DNA of 64,000 bases from Chitinophaga flava (GTDB lineage: Bacteria; Bacteroidota; Bacteroidia; Chitinophagales; Chitinophagaceae). Positions 1-7,735 of the stretch are shown here, piece after piece (within the stretch, counting starts at the first letter, position 1; each line of letters begins with the position of its first letter). Below the pieces are notes generated by a model. It was not told the DNA's origin. It did no database searches and saw only the letters and a program-made list of their open reading frames with translations. The stretch is from NCBI RefSeq assembly GCF_003308995.1, contig NZ_QFFJ01000002.1, positions 1,674,001 through 1,738,000 on the forward strand, in the 5' to 3' direction. The position numbers and the translations under genes were made by a program.

Positions 1-66
1 TCTTTCAATGTGTCTGTAGCTGCAGGGATTATTTTGTACGAAGCGATGAAACAAAGAACGATATGA
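1..66 (+). CDS. C-terminal end of a TrmH/SpoU-family rRNA methyltransferase (RlmB-like), partial
   Basis: Frame 1 is open from the first base and stops at TGA 64-66, giving 21 residues. They contain NVSVAAGIILYEA, the conserved last helix of SpoU/TrmH-type 2'-O-ribose methyltransferases such as RlmB, where the Asn-Val-Ser-x-Ala motif lies beside the SAM-binding knot. Family members methylate a ribose in 23S rRNA or tRNA. The 5' part lies outside the window, so the exact subfamily cannot be decided. HMG-CoA lyase begins 16 bases downstream on the same strand. Confidence 0.6.
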   Translation, partial: SFNVSVAAGIILYEAMKQRTI

Positions 67-82
67 TTTAAACCCGTTTTTT

Positions 83-934
83 ATGCTGAAACTAATCGAA
101 TGTCCGCGTGATGCCATGCAGGGCTGGCACCGGATGATCAGCACGACAGAGAAAGTAGAGTATCTGCAGGCTTTGCTGAAGGTAGGTTTTGATACCCTGG
201 ACTTTGGCAGTTTTGTATCTCCCAAAGCGATTCCACAACTGGCAGATACCAAAGAAGTGCTGGCACAGCTGGACCTGTCGGCCACCCGTAGCAAACTGCT
301 GGCTATTGTAGCCAATGTACGGGGCGCTGAAGAAGCCGTTGTACATGAGGAAATCAACTACCTGGGCTTCCCCTTCTCTGTGTCCGAGACCTTTCAGCTG
401 AGAAACACGAATAAAACGATTGCCGAATCTCTGGAGCAGGTGCAGACCATGCAGGAGCTGTGTATCAAAAACAGCAAAGAACTGGTAGTGTATATCTCCA
501 TGGGTTTTGGCAACCCCTATGATGATCCCTACAGTCCTGAGATCGTGCTGCGCTGGGTGGATGAACTGGTGAAGATGGACATTACCACTATCTCACTGGC
601 CGATACCGTGGGCGTAGCCAATCCGGATATCATCTCCAGCCTGTTCAAACACCTGATACCGGCTTATCCCGGCGTAGAGATCGGTGCGCATTTTCATTCT
701 GCCCCGTATAACTGGGAAGAGAAAGTGCAGGCTGCCTGGGACCAGGGCTGTCGCCGGTTCGACAGTGCCATCAAAGGCATCGGCGGATGTCCTATGGCCA
801 AAGATGAACTGGTAGGCAATCTGGCCACCGAAAATATGATCTGGTTCTGCCAGCAGCGTCAGGAGCCGCTTACCCTCGATATGATCGCCCTGAGCACCGC
901 ACAGCAGCTGGCTGACGTGGTTTTTAAAGACTAA
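83..934 (+). CDS. Hydroxymethylglutaryl-CoA lyase
   Basis: This 283-residue TIM-barrel protein should cleave HMG-CoA to acetyl-CoA and acetoacetate, the last step of leucine breakdown, in the cytoplasm. The catalytic set is visible: Arg9-Asp10 in ECPRDAMQG, Asp174 in LADTVG, the metal ligands His203 and His205 in GAHFHS, and Cys236 in GIGGCPMAKDELVGN, the family signature loop. Spacing matches the human enzyme (Arg41, Asp42, His233, His235, Cys266) with an almost constant offset. The length is near the usual ~300 residues, and the N-terminus starts directly in the first barrel strand, which supports this start. The GSCFA gene begins three bases after its stop, so the two are probably co-transcribed. 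A related aldolase-type lyase is the only alternative and is unlikely with the Cys loop intact. Confidence 0.92.
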   Translation: MLKLIECPRDAMQGWHRMISTTEKVEYLQALLKVGFDTLDFGSFVSPKAIPQLADTKEVLAQLDLSATRSKLLAIVANVRGAEEAVVHEEINYLGFPFSVSETFQLRNTNKTIAESLEQVQTMQELCIKNSKELVVYISMGFGNPYDDPYSPEIVLRWVDELVKMDITTISLADTVGVANPDIISSLFKHLIPAYPGVEIGAHFHSAPYNWEEKVQAAWDQGCRRFDSAIKGIGGCPMAKDELVGNLATENMIWFCQQRQEPLTLDMIALSTAQQLADVVFKD

Positions 935-937
935 GAC

Positions 938-1915
938 ATGCAATTCCATCTGAGCTTCCCGGTAGATACAATCGAACCGGGCATACATTACAGCGACAAA
1001 ATATTGCTCATGGGCTCCTGTTTTGCGGAAGAAATAGGCGCCAAACTACATGAGCACCGGTTTAATACCCTCATCAATCCTCATGGTATCCTCTTCAATC
1101 CGTTGAGCCTTACCAGGGCGATCACGTCTTATCTCGACGGAAAAATCTATACAAAAGATGATCTCTTCCAGCATCAGGATACCTGGCATAGCTGGGACCA
1201 CCACAGCCGTTTCTCTGGCCTTACGCCCGAAGCTACGCTGGAACAGATCAATGCGGCCCAGCAGGAAGCTATCCGGAACATCGAACAGGTGGACTGGCTG
1301 GTGCTCACACTGGGATCGGCCCATGCCTATTTCCTGAAAGAAGGCAATCAGTTGGTGGGCAACTGTCATAAAGTGCCGGGTGCCAGTTTCCACAAGCGTC
1401 TGCTCACCGTGGAAGAAGTGGTGTCTGCTCTCGATAATGTGATGCATCGGCTGTTTTTCCGTAACAGAAAACTAAATATACTCTTCACCGTTAGTCCGGT
1501 ACGTTACATACGCGATGGCGTGGTGGAAAATAACCTGAGCAAAGCTGTATTGCTACAGGCGGTACATCATATGGTCAACAAGTTTGCCCGGCTCTGGTAT
1601 TTTCCGGCGTATGAACTGGTGATTGATGATCTGCGCGATTATCGTTTTTATAAAGATGATATGGTGCATCCTAATGAAACGGCTGTCAACTATGTGTGGG
1701 AGCATGTGGTGAAAGCGGCCGTACATGGCAGCAGCCAGCCACTGTTGCATACCATTGCGGAAGTCAACAGGGCCGCGCAGCACCGGCCGTTTAACCCGGA
1801 GAGCAGCCAGCATCAGCAGTTTCTGCGCACTTATGCAGACAAGGTAAAACAACTGATGCAGGCACATCCTCACCTATACTGGGAAGACCTCCTGCATCAT
1901 TTTAAGGTTGAATAA
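938..1915 (+). CDS. GSCFA domain protein
   Basis: The 325-residue product carries the namesake motif GSCFAEEIG at residues 26-34, shortly after a first beta-strand. This defines the GSCFA family (PF08885), an SGNH-like fold common in Bacteroidota whose substrate is not established. Ser27 in the motif would be the nucleophile position by analogy with SGNH hydrolases, and VHPNETAVNYVW near residues 246-257 resembles the downstream Asp/His block, although here it reads DMVHPN. There is no signal peptide, so it is likely cytoplasmic. It starts three bases after the HMG-CoA lyase stop and ends ten bases before the end of a convergent transporter gene. Family assignment is firm; function is unknown. 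Confidence 0.85.
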   Translation: MQFHLSFPVDTIEPGIHYSDKILLMGSCFAEEIGAKLHEHRFNTLINPHGILFNPLSLTRAITSYLDGKIYTKDDLFQHQDTWHSWDHHSRFSGLTPEATLEQINAAQQEAIRNIEQVDWLVLTLGSAHAYFLKEGNQLVGNCHKVPGASFHKRLLTVEEVVSALDNVMHRLFFRNRKLNILFTVSPVRYIRDGVVENNLSKAVLLQAVHHMVNKFARLWYFPAYELVIDDLRDYRFYKDDMVHPNETAVNYVWEHVVKAAVHGSSQPLLHTIAEVNRAAQHRPFNPESSQHQQFLRTYADKVKQLMQAHPHLYWEDLLHHFKVE

Positions 1916-1924
1916 TATTTTCTT

Positions 1925-3424
1925 TTATAAAGCTCCTCCTTTGTTGTCCCGGACATACACCAGGCCAATCACGAAGCAGATAACGGCCACGGCTATAGGA
2001 TAAATGAGTCCTGCCAGGTGGTTGCCGGTATTGGTGACCAGGATAGTGGAGATGGTAGGCAGCAGTCCGCCGAATACACCGTTGCCAATATGATACGGCA
2101 GCGACATGGACGTATACCGTATTCTGGTAGGGAACATCTCTACCAGGAAAGCGGCGATGGGCGCATATACCATGGTCACGAACACCACCTGTATAAATAT
2201 CAGGAACACCAGTATGGCCATATTCGTTTTGCTGACCGTTAACTCTGATTTGCCTTCACTTTGCCGGAGAATACTACCGTCTGTATAACTATGCACGCGG
2301 GTAGTGTGCTGCACAAACTGCCCGGATTCACTTTTGGACTGAGTACTTTCTATTCTAAACAGCGCCGTTTGTTCCGTTTTTTGTTTTAAATCCCCGATCG
2401 TATCCATGGCTTTATAGATGGGGAAGTAGGCCAGTGCAGCTATCAGCATGCCGGCGAGCATGATCTTTTTGCGGCCGATACGGTCAGACAACGAGCCGAA
2501 ATAAATAAACAGCGGTGTACCCAGTAACAGTGCGATGGCAATGATAATATTGGACTGTACAAACTCGATGTTCATCGTCTTCTGCAAAAAGGAAAGTGCA
2601 TAAAACTGGCCTGTATACCATACCACGCCCTGGCCCATGGCTGCGCCAAAAAGGGCGATGAGCACCAGTTTCAGGTTTTCCTTGTTGCCAAAACTTTCCT
2701 TGATAGGATTGGCAGAAGTTTTCCCTTCTTTTTTCATTTGTACAAACAGCGGTGATTCCTGTAGCCGTTTCCGGATATAATAAGACATGATCACCAGAAA
2801 AACCGAGAGCAGGAAAGGAATACGCCAGCCGTAGTTGTTGAAGTCTTCTGTGGTCATCACAGTGCGGGTAATGAGGATGACTCCCAGCGATACGAACAGG
2901 CCCAGTGTAGCGGTGGTCTGGATAAAGCTGGTGTAATACCCGCGGCGGTCATTGGGTGAATGTTCAGCTACATAGGTGGCTGCGCCGCCGTATTCACCGC
3001 CAAGGGCGAGGCCTTGCAATAAGCGTAATATTAACACCAGCATGGGAGCCAGTACGCCGATGGTATGATAGCTGGGTATCAGGCCGATGGCGAAGGTGGA
3101 ACCACCCATGATGAGCAGGGTAAGCAGGAAAGTGTATTTCCGGCCTACCAGGTCGCCCAGGCGGCCAAATACGATGGCGCCGAAAGGCCTTACGATAAAC
3201 CCTACAGCGAAAGTGGCCAGGGTGGCAATATAGGCCAGCTCAGGGTTGCTGGGAGGGAAAAATTTTTCAGAGATAATAGCCGACAGGCTGCCGAAGATGT
3301 AGAAGTCGTACCATTCTATCAGTGTGCCTGCCGAGGAGGCCATAATGACCTGCCAGATGTTTTTGGTTCCGGATTGTTGCATTTCGAGATTTTTTAAGCG
3401 ATTGGGCTTTTGGGTTATTAACAT
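1925..3424 (-). CDS. MFS transporter, metabolite:H+ symporter (MHS) family
   Basis: This 499-residue inner-membrane protein has about 12 hydrophobic segments. It opens with the MHS hallmark GTLIEWYDFYIFG after the first helix start, and has GRLGDLVGRKY between helices 2 and 3 and a second SDRIGRKK copy in the C-terminal half. MHS members import organic acids or compatible solutes (shikimate, proline/betaine, alpha-ketoglutarate, citrate) with protons; the substrate cannot be read from sequence. Unusually, a hydrophilic insert of about 50 residues (roughly residues 344-395) follows the Asp-Thr-Ile-Gly-Asp stretch in the C-terminal half. An internal Met at 3382 is a plausible alternative start, because the first 14 residues are basic and poorly conserved in character. 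The gene is divergent from the patatin gene. Confidence 0.85.
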   Translation of the reverse strand: MLITQKPNRLKNLEMQQSGTKNIWQVIMASSAGTLIEWYDFYIFGSLSAIISEKFFPPSNPELAYIATLATFAVGFIVRPFGAIVFGRLGDLVGRKYTFLLTLLIMGGSTFAIGLIPSYHTIGVLAPMLVLILRLLQGLALGGEYGGAATYVAEHSPNDRRGYYTSFIQTTATLGLFVSLGVILITRTVMTTEDFNNYGWRIPFLLSVFLVIMSYYIRKRLQESPLFVQMKKEGKTSANPIKESFGNKENLKLVLIALFGAAMGQGVVWYTGQFYALSFLQKTMNIEFVQSNIIIAIALLLGTPLFIYFGSLSDRIGRKKIMLAGMLIAALAYFPIYKAMDTIGDLKQKTEQTALFRIESTQSKSESGQFVQHTTRVHSYTDGSILRQSEGKSELTVSKTNMAILVFLIFIQVVFVTMVYAPIAAFLVEMFPTRIRYTSMSLPYHIGNGVFGGLLPTISTILVTNTGNHLAGLIYPIAVAVICFVIGLVYVRDNKGGAL

Positions 3425-3534
3425 TGAAGGGAAAAAGATAGGAAATAATTATTATGGGTGCAAGTCCTGCTGCCGAATTCCTGAAAGGAATAAAGACTTA
3501 TCTTTAAGTAAGTAGCCCAATTAATAAAGAAAAG

Positions 3535-5808
3535 ATGAATCAAGGACCGTTATCGTATTTCAGCAGACTTATTTTTTTATTGATACTTAGCCAGTTAATT
3601 TTTCCACCTGGTTTGCAGGCCCAGCATGCCGGTGCCGTCAGGCCCAAAATAGGGCTTACCCTTAGTGGTGGCGGCGCCAAAGGCCTGGCCCATATCGGTA
3701 TCCTGGAAGCGATTGATAGTGCGGGCCTCCGGATAGACTATCTAACGGGCACGAGTATGGGCAGTATCGTTGGCGCCTTATATGCGATGGGTTATTCAGC
3801 AGACAGTATAGAAGCAGTGGCCCGCAGAATAGACTGGAACAGTCTTTTCACCAATCAACCGGTACTCACGGATGTTTCCTACGAAGAAAAAAACGAATAC
3901 AACAAATACATTATTGAGATCCCCTTTGAATATGGCAAGCCGAAACTGGCTTCAGGCGTGATTTCCGGCGAAGCGCTGTGGTTGGAGCTGGCGCGGTTAA
4001 GCTGGCCTGTAAAAGACAAGAAAGATTTTTCTCAGTTTAATATCCCCTTTAAATGTATTGCCACTGATGTGGCCACCGGCCAGATCGTTACGCTCGATAG
4101 CGGTGAAATTGTTACGAGTATGCGTGCCAGTATGGCTATCCCTTCTATCTTCACTGCTGTGAAAATAGGTGACCGCAAACTGGTGGACGGCGGCGTGGTG
4201 CGTAACTTCCCCGTCATCACTGCTAAGGAAATGGGCGCCGATATCGTCATCGGCTCTAATGTAAGCGGTGGCCTCCGTAAAGCGGATCAACTGGTAACGC
4301 CCTTCGATATCCTTTACCAGCTGGGATTTTATAAAGATGCCATCGACTTTGAAAAGGCCCGTAAAGAATGTGATATCTATATCCCGATCCATAAAGAGCT
4401 GGAAAACTATTCAGCAGCGGCTTTCGGTAGTGTGGACTCTATCATCGAAATCGGCAAGCGCAAAGGACGGGAGATGTATCCGGTGTTCAAACACCTGGCC
4501 GACTCACTCAATGCCCTGCAGCCTGAGGGTCCGTTTGTGGCCAATCGTTTGCCTTTTGCTGCTGATGTTGAATTAAGCAGTATCCATGTGTCGGGGCTGG
4601 TACATTCCGAAGAAAATTTTTTCCTGCAAAGGCTGCATCTCAAACCTGACGGCTGTTATTCTAATAGTCAGCTACGTGAAGCCATCCGGCGCGTGTATGG
4701 TACCCGCTTTTATAAACTGATCACCTACAACCTGCAGCCCGAAGGATATGGTAAGTTCAGGATGGATATCACGGCAGAAGAGAATCCGCTGACCTATGTT
4801 AAGTTTGCGCTCAACTATAATACGCTTACAGGAGCCAGCGCTATCCTCAACCTAACCCAGCGCAATTTTATCATACCCAACTCCCGTTCATTTGTGAGCG
4901 TGGCCATCAGCGAAAATCCGCGGCTGGCAGCAGAATATTTTAAATACCTGGGACGCAGCCGCAGCTTTGGTTTTGGCTTGGGTGCACACTATGAGAATAC
5001 AGGGCTTACCTTTTATAATGAAGATCTCTCCAAATTGCAGCCCTTTCGCAACAAATACGCTAACGTAGATATTAACCTGCAGTACTCGCTGGGCAGCACG
5101 ATGGCTTTCGGCGCCGGTTCCCGCTGGGAGTATATCAAGTACAAGCCACAGTTCTCACCGTTTGTAGAGGTTAGAGGCAGCACCAATCAGCTCAATACCT
5201 ACGCTTTCTTTGGTATCAATTCCCTCAACCAGAAAGTCTATCCTACCAAGGGGTTTCTGTTGAATATAGAAGGAGGGTATATCTATAATCAGCATTCAGG
5301 CATCAACGTTAGTAACGATGGGGTGCCGCTGAACCTGGACAGTGCCGGTATTCGTTTTAATGATTATCAACGGCTGCTGGTGACCGCAAAGTACTATATC
5401 CCTCTGGGGCATAAGTCGGCCCTTGAATTTGACGGTAACCTGGGATGGAATTTCAACTATCATGAATCCGTAGTCAGTGGTTTTGTAGTAGGAGGGATGA
5501 ATAATGTAATCCGTAACCAGATACCGTTGATCGGGTTGTTTGAGGGAGAAGTTATTTCCCCTAAAGTAGCAGCGGTGCAGACAGCCTGGCAATATGAGGT
5601 AATAAAAAATATTTATGCGATGCCCAGAATAGGGGTGGCTCTTTATGGAAGGGATGTGCTGGATAAGGGAGATAAATACAAGATGTTGAGTGGTTATGGG
5701 CTGGGAGCGGGGTATAGCAGCAGGTTGGGGCCTATAGAGGCAACGATGATGTATAGTGATCAGTCGGGTAAACTGAAGTTTTATGTGAACATGGGATTTA
5801 ATTTCTGA
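3535..5808 (+). CDS. Patatin-like phospholipase fused to an outer-membrane barrel (PlpD/FplA type)
   Basis: The 757-residue product has a signal peptide (about residues 1-30, ending QAQ). A patatin domain follows: oxyanion loop GGGAKG (45-50), nucleophile elbow GTSMG with Ser74, and the dyad Asp218 in LVDGGVVRN. After residue ~340 comes a POTRA-like segment (AADVELSSIHVSGL onward) and then an Omp85/BamA-type beta-barrel ending in Phe (GFNF). This architecture matches type Vd secretion proteins, in which the barrel holds or releases an extracellular lipase acting on phospholipids. All catalytic residues are present. The gene stands alone, divergent from the MHS transporter and convergent with miaE, separated from the latter by a strong symmetrical hairpin. 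Whether the patatin domain is cleaved off cannot be told. Confidence 0.9.
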   Translation: MNQGPLSYFSRLIFLLILSQLIFPPGLQAQHAGAVRPKIGLTLSGGGAKGLAHIGILEAIDSAGLRIDYLTGTSMGSIVGALYAMGYSADSIEAVARRIDWNSLFTNQPVLTDVSYEEKNEYNKYIIEIPFEYGKPKLASGVISGEALWLELARLSWPVKDKKDFSQFNIPFKCIATDVATGQIVTLDSGEIVTSMRASMAIPSIFTAVKIGDRKLVDGGVVRNFPVITAKEMGADIVIGSNVSGGLRKADQLVTPFDILYQLGFYKDAIDFEKARKECDIYIPIHKELENYSAAAFGSVDSIIEIGKRKGREMYPVFKHLADSLNALQPEGPFVANRLPFAADVELSSIHVSGLVHSEENFFLQRLHLKPDGCYSNSQLREAIRRVYGTRFYKLITYNLQPEGYGKFRMDITAEENPLTYVKFALNYNTLTGASAILNLTQRNFIIPNSRSFVSVAISENPRLAAEYFKYLGRSRSFGFGLGAHYENTGLTFYNEDLSKLQPFRNKYANVDINLQYSLGSTMAFGAGSRWEYIKYKPQFSPFVEVRGSTNQLNTYAFFGINSLNQKVYPTKGFLLNIEGGYIYNQHSGINVSNDGVPLNLDSAGIRFNDYQRLLVTAKYYIPLGHKSALEFDGNLGWNFNYHESVVSGFVVGGMNNVIRNQIPLIGLFEGEVISPKVAAVQTAWQYEVIKNIYAMPRIGVALYGRDVLDKGDKYKMLSGYGLGAGYSSRLGPIEATMMYSDQSGKLKFYVNMGFNF

Positions 5809-5814
5809 TTTTTC

Positions 5815-5879
5815 ATTTGTTTATTTTTTTATTTGAGGATTTCGTTTTCCTGAATCACCAAATAAAAAAATAAACAAAT
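5815..5879. terminator. Bidirectional terminator, 21-bp perfect inverted repeat
   Basis: Arms at 5815-5835 and 5859-5879 are perfect reverse complements, rich in A/T with runs of seven T and seven A. The 23-base loop holds a further AGGA/TCCT pairing. It lies between the ends of the convergent patatin and miaE genes, so it can end transcription from both sides. Confidence 0.8.
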
Positions 5880-5888
5880 AAGAAAATA

Positions 5889-6485
5889 TTAGTGCATCCG
5901 GTCACCGCGGACTTCAATGTTTTTCAGTATTTCGGCTTCCATCTTCAGCCATTCTTCCCATCTTTTGCGGACTTTTTCTTCCGGGAAGTATTCGTTGGCC
6001 AGATCGATGAACAGGCGGTAGTGTCCTGCTTCGGAGATCATAAAACGGCGGTAGAATTCGCGCAGGTATTCATCTTCGAGACCTTCGCTGAGCAGGCGGA
6101 AACGTTCGCAGCTGCGGGCTTCTATAAGGGCGAAGATCAGCAGAGCATCGAGAAAGGCATCGTCGGCATGTCCGCCTTTGCTGCGGTTGTCCATGAGTGC
6201 GTTTACATACTCATCTTTTCGTTGTTTGCCCAGCTGCAGCCCTCTTTTTTTCAGTTCGGCGAGTACTTGTCTGAAGTGACCCCATTCTTCCGTCACGATA
6301 GGTGCGAGTTCCTGTACCAGCCTTTCTCTTTCAGGATTGCGCTGGATGAGGGAAATAGCGGAGGAGGCAGCTTTTTGTTCACAGTAGGCATGGTCCGTCA
6401 GGATGTCCTGCAGCGAGATAGCTGCCAGGTTAACCCAACGGGGATCAGTAGGTAATTTTAATCCGAGTATGGATACTTTACTCAT
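5889..6485 (-). CDS. miaE: tRNA 2-methylthio-N6-isopentenyladenosine hydroxylase MiaE
   Basis: The 198-residue ferritin-like protein fits MiaE, the diiron, O2-dependent enzyme that hydroxylates the isopentenyl group of ms2i6A37 in tRNA. Ligand positions are visible: Glu36 in DHAYCEQKAA, Glu67 and His70 in EEWGHF, Glu122 in IEARSCERF, and Glu152 and His155 in SEAGHYRLF. The opening LPTDPRWVNLA and the length are typical of the family. Its transcript would start about 30 bases upstream if the TATCTTCG element at 6521-6528 is the -7 box. It is divergent from the BioF-type gene and has no operon partner here. Confidence 0.9.
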   Translation of the reverse strand: MSKVSILGLKLPTDPRWVNLAAISLQDILTDHAYCEQKAASSAISLIQRNPERERLVQELAPIVTEEWGHFRQVLAELKKRGLQLGKQRKDEYVNALMDNRSKGGHADDAFLDALLIFALIEARSCERFRLLSEGLEDEYLREFYRRFMISEAGHYRLFIDLANEYFPEEKVRKRWEEWLKMEAEILKNIEVRGDRMH

Positions 6486-6520
6486 GTTTTAACTTTCAGG
6501 TATTGATTATTTTTGTTGTG

Positions 6521-6528
6521 CGAAGATA
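6521..6528 (-). promoter_or_regulatory. Candidate -7 element of the miaE promoter
   Basis: Read on the minus strand the bases are TATCTTCG followed by CAC, one mismatch from the Bacteroidota -7 consensus TAnnTTTG and nearly identical to the TATCTTTGCAC before tRNA-Lys. No clear TTTG/TTG -33 element lies 19 bases upstream, so confidence is limited. Confidence 0.4.
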
Positions 6529-6566
6529 GTATTGAATCAGTTAAATTGCTAAAAGCTCATTCGTTT

Positions 6567-7682
6567 ATGCACAGAAGTCCAGAACCATTTTTGCTGCAAC
6601 CATTGCGGCAGCGGCGGGAACAGCATGCTTTCCGGGAGTTGCGTTTGCAGGGCAACCTCATTGATTTTTGTTCCAATGATTATCTGGGACTGGCGCGTAG
6701 CGCGGCTTTACAGGAGAAGGTTCATATGCTTATGCAGGAGCGCCCTGCTGCTCATGGCAGTACCGGTTCCCGTTTGCTGGCCGGTAATTACCAATGGATT
6801 AACGATGTGGAGGCAGACCTGGCCGCTTTTCATCAGGCTGATGCTGCTTTGATATATAACTCGGGATATGATGCTAATCTCGGGCTTTTCTCCTGTGTGC
6901 CACAGAAAGGGGATACCGTGGTGTATGACCAGCTGGTACATGCTTCCATCCGTGATGGTATGCGGTTGTCGCATGCACAGACTTATTCGTTCCGGCATAA
7001 TGATATGGAAGATCTGCGGAAGAAGATCAACAATGCCGGTGGCAACTGCTTTGTGGCGGTAGAGTCGGTGTATTCGATGGATGGGGATATGGCGCCGCTG
7101 GCGGCTATCGTGTCTTTGTGCCAGGAATATGGCGCGCATCTGATCGTTGACGAGGCGCATGCAACGGGAGTTGTAGGAGAACGGGGGGAAGGGCTGGTAC
7201 AGGCACTGGGACTGGAAGATGCCTGTTTTGCCCGTTTGCATACGTTTGGCAAGGCGGTGGGCTGTCACGGTGCAGTAGTGCTGGGTTCATCTACCTTACG
7301 TGATTATCTGATCAATTTCTCCCGGTCGCTTATTTATTCCACAGCATTGCCGCCAACAGCCATCGCCGCCATTCAGGCCGGTTATAGTCTGTTTCCCTAT
7401 ATGGACGACGCGAGGGCAGAACTCTCGGCACGGATAAAGCAGTTTCGTGATGGCGTAGGTTCGTTGGCGTTACTCCCCAGTGAAACACCGATCCAGGTGG
7501 TGATCACCGGAGGCAATGAAAACACCCGCACCATAGCAGCTATGTTACAGTCCGCGGGGCTGGATGTGCGTGCTATCCTGCATCCTACGGTGGCCAAAGG
7601 GCAGGAGCGGCTGCGGATTGTAATCCACAGCTTTAATACTGCAGTGGAAATTGAGCAGTTGGTAAAAGTCTTATTGCGTTAA
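6567..7682 (+). CDS. bioF: 8-amino-7-oxononanoate synthase family (alpha-oxoamine synthase, BioF-like)
   Basis: The 371-residue fold-type I PLP enzyme should condense pimeloyl-thioester with alanine to KAPA, the first dedicated biotin ring step. Visible features are DFCSNDYLGLA, the HGSTGSRLLAGN glycine loop, His125 in HASIRDG stacking on the cofactor, DEAHATG with Asp195 and His198, and PLP-lysine Lys229 in TFGKAVG. ATG 6567 is preferred because the sequence from there (MHRSPEPFLLQPLR) resembles BioF N-termini, whereas the 18 codons before it overlap the divergent promoter region. The paralogous 2-amino-3-ketobutyrate CoA ligase (Kbl) and serine palmitoyltransferase share these motifs. The short length and LRQRRE opening favour BioF, but no other biotin gene is adjacent. 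Confidence 0.78.
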   Translation: MHRSPEPFLLQPLRQRREQHAFRELRLQGNLIDFCSNDYLGLARSAALQEKVHMLMQERPAAHGSTGSRLLAGNYQWINDVEADLAAFHQADAALIYNSGYDANLGLFSCVPQKGDTVVYDQLVHASIRDGMRLSHAQTYSFRHNDMEDLRKKINNAGGNCFVAVESVYSMDGDMAPLAAIVSLCQEYGAHLIVDEAHATGVVGERGEGLVQALGLEDACFARLHTFGKAVGCHGAVVLGSSTLRDYLINFSRSLIYSTALPPTAIAAIQAGYSLFPYMDDARAELSARIKQFRDGVGSLALLPSETPIQVVITGGNENTRTIAAMLQSAGLDVRAILHPTVAKGQERLRIVIHSFNTAVEIEQLVKVLLR

Positions 7683-7735
7683 GCTCGTTGATACAAAAAA
7701 TGATGTATTTTACATATACATCCGAGCTACTATTT

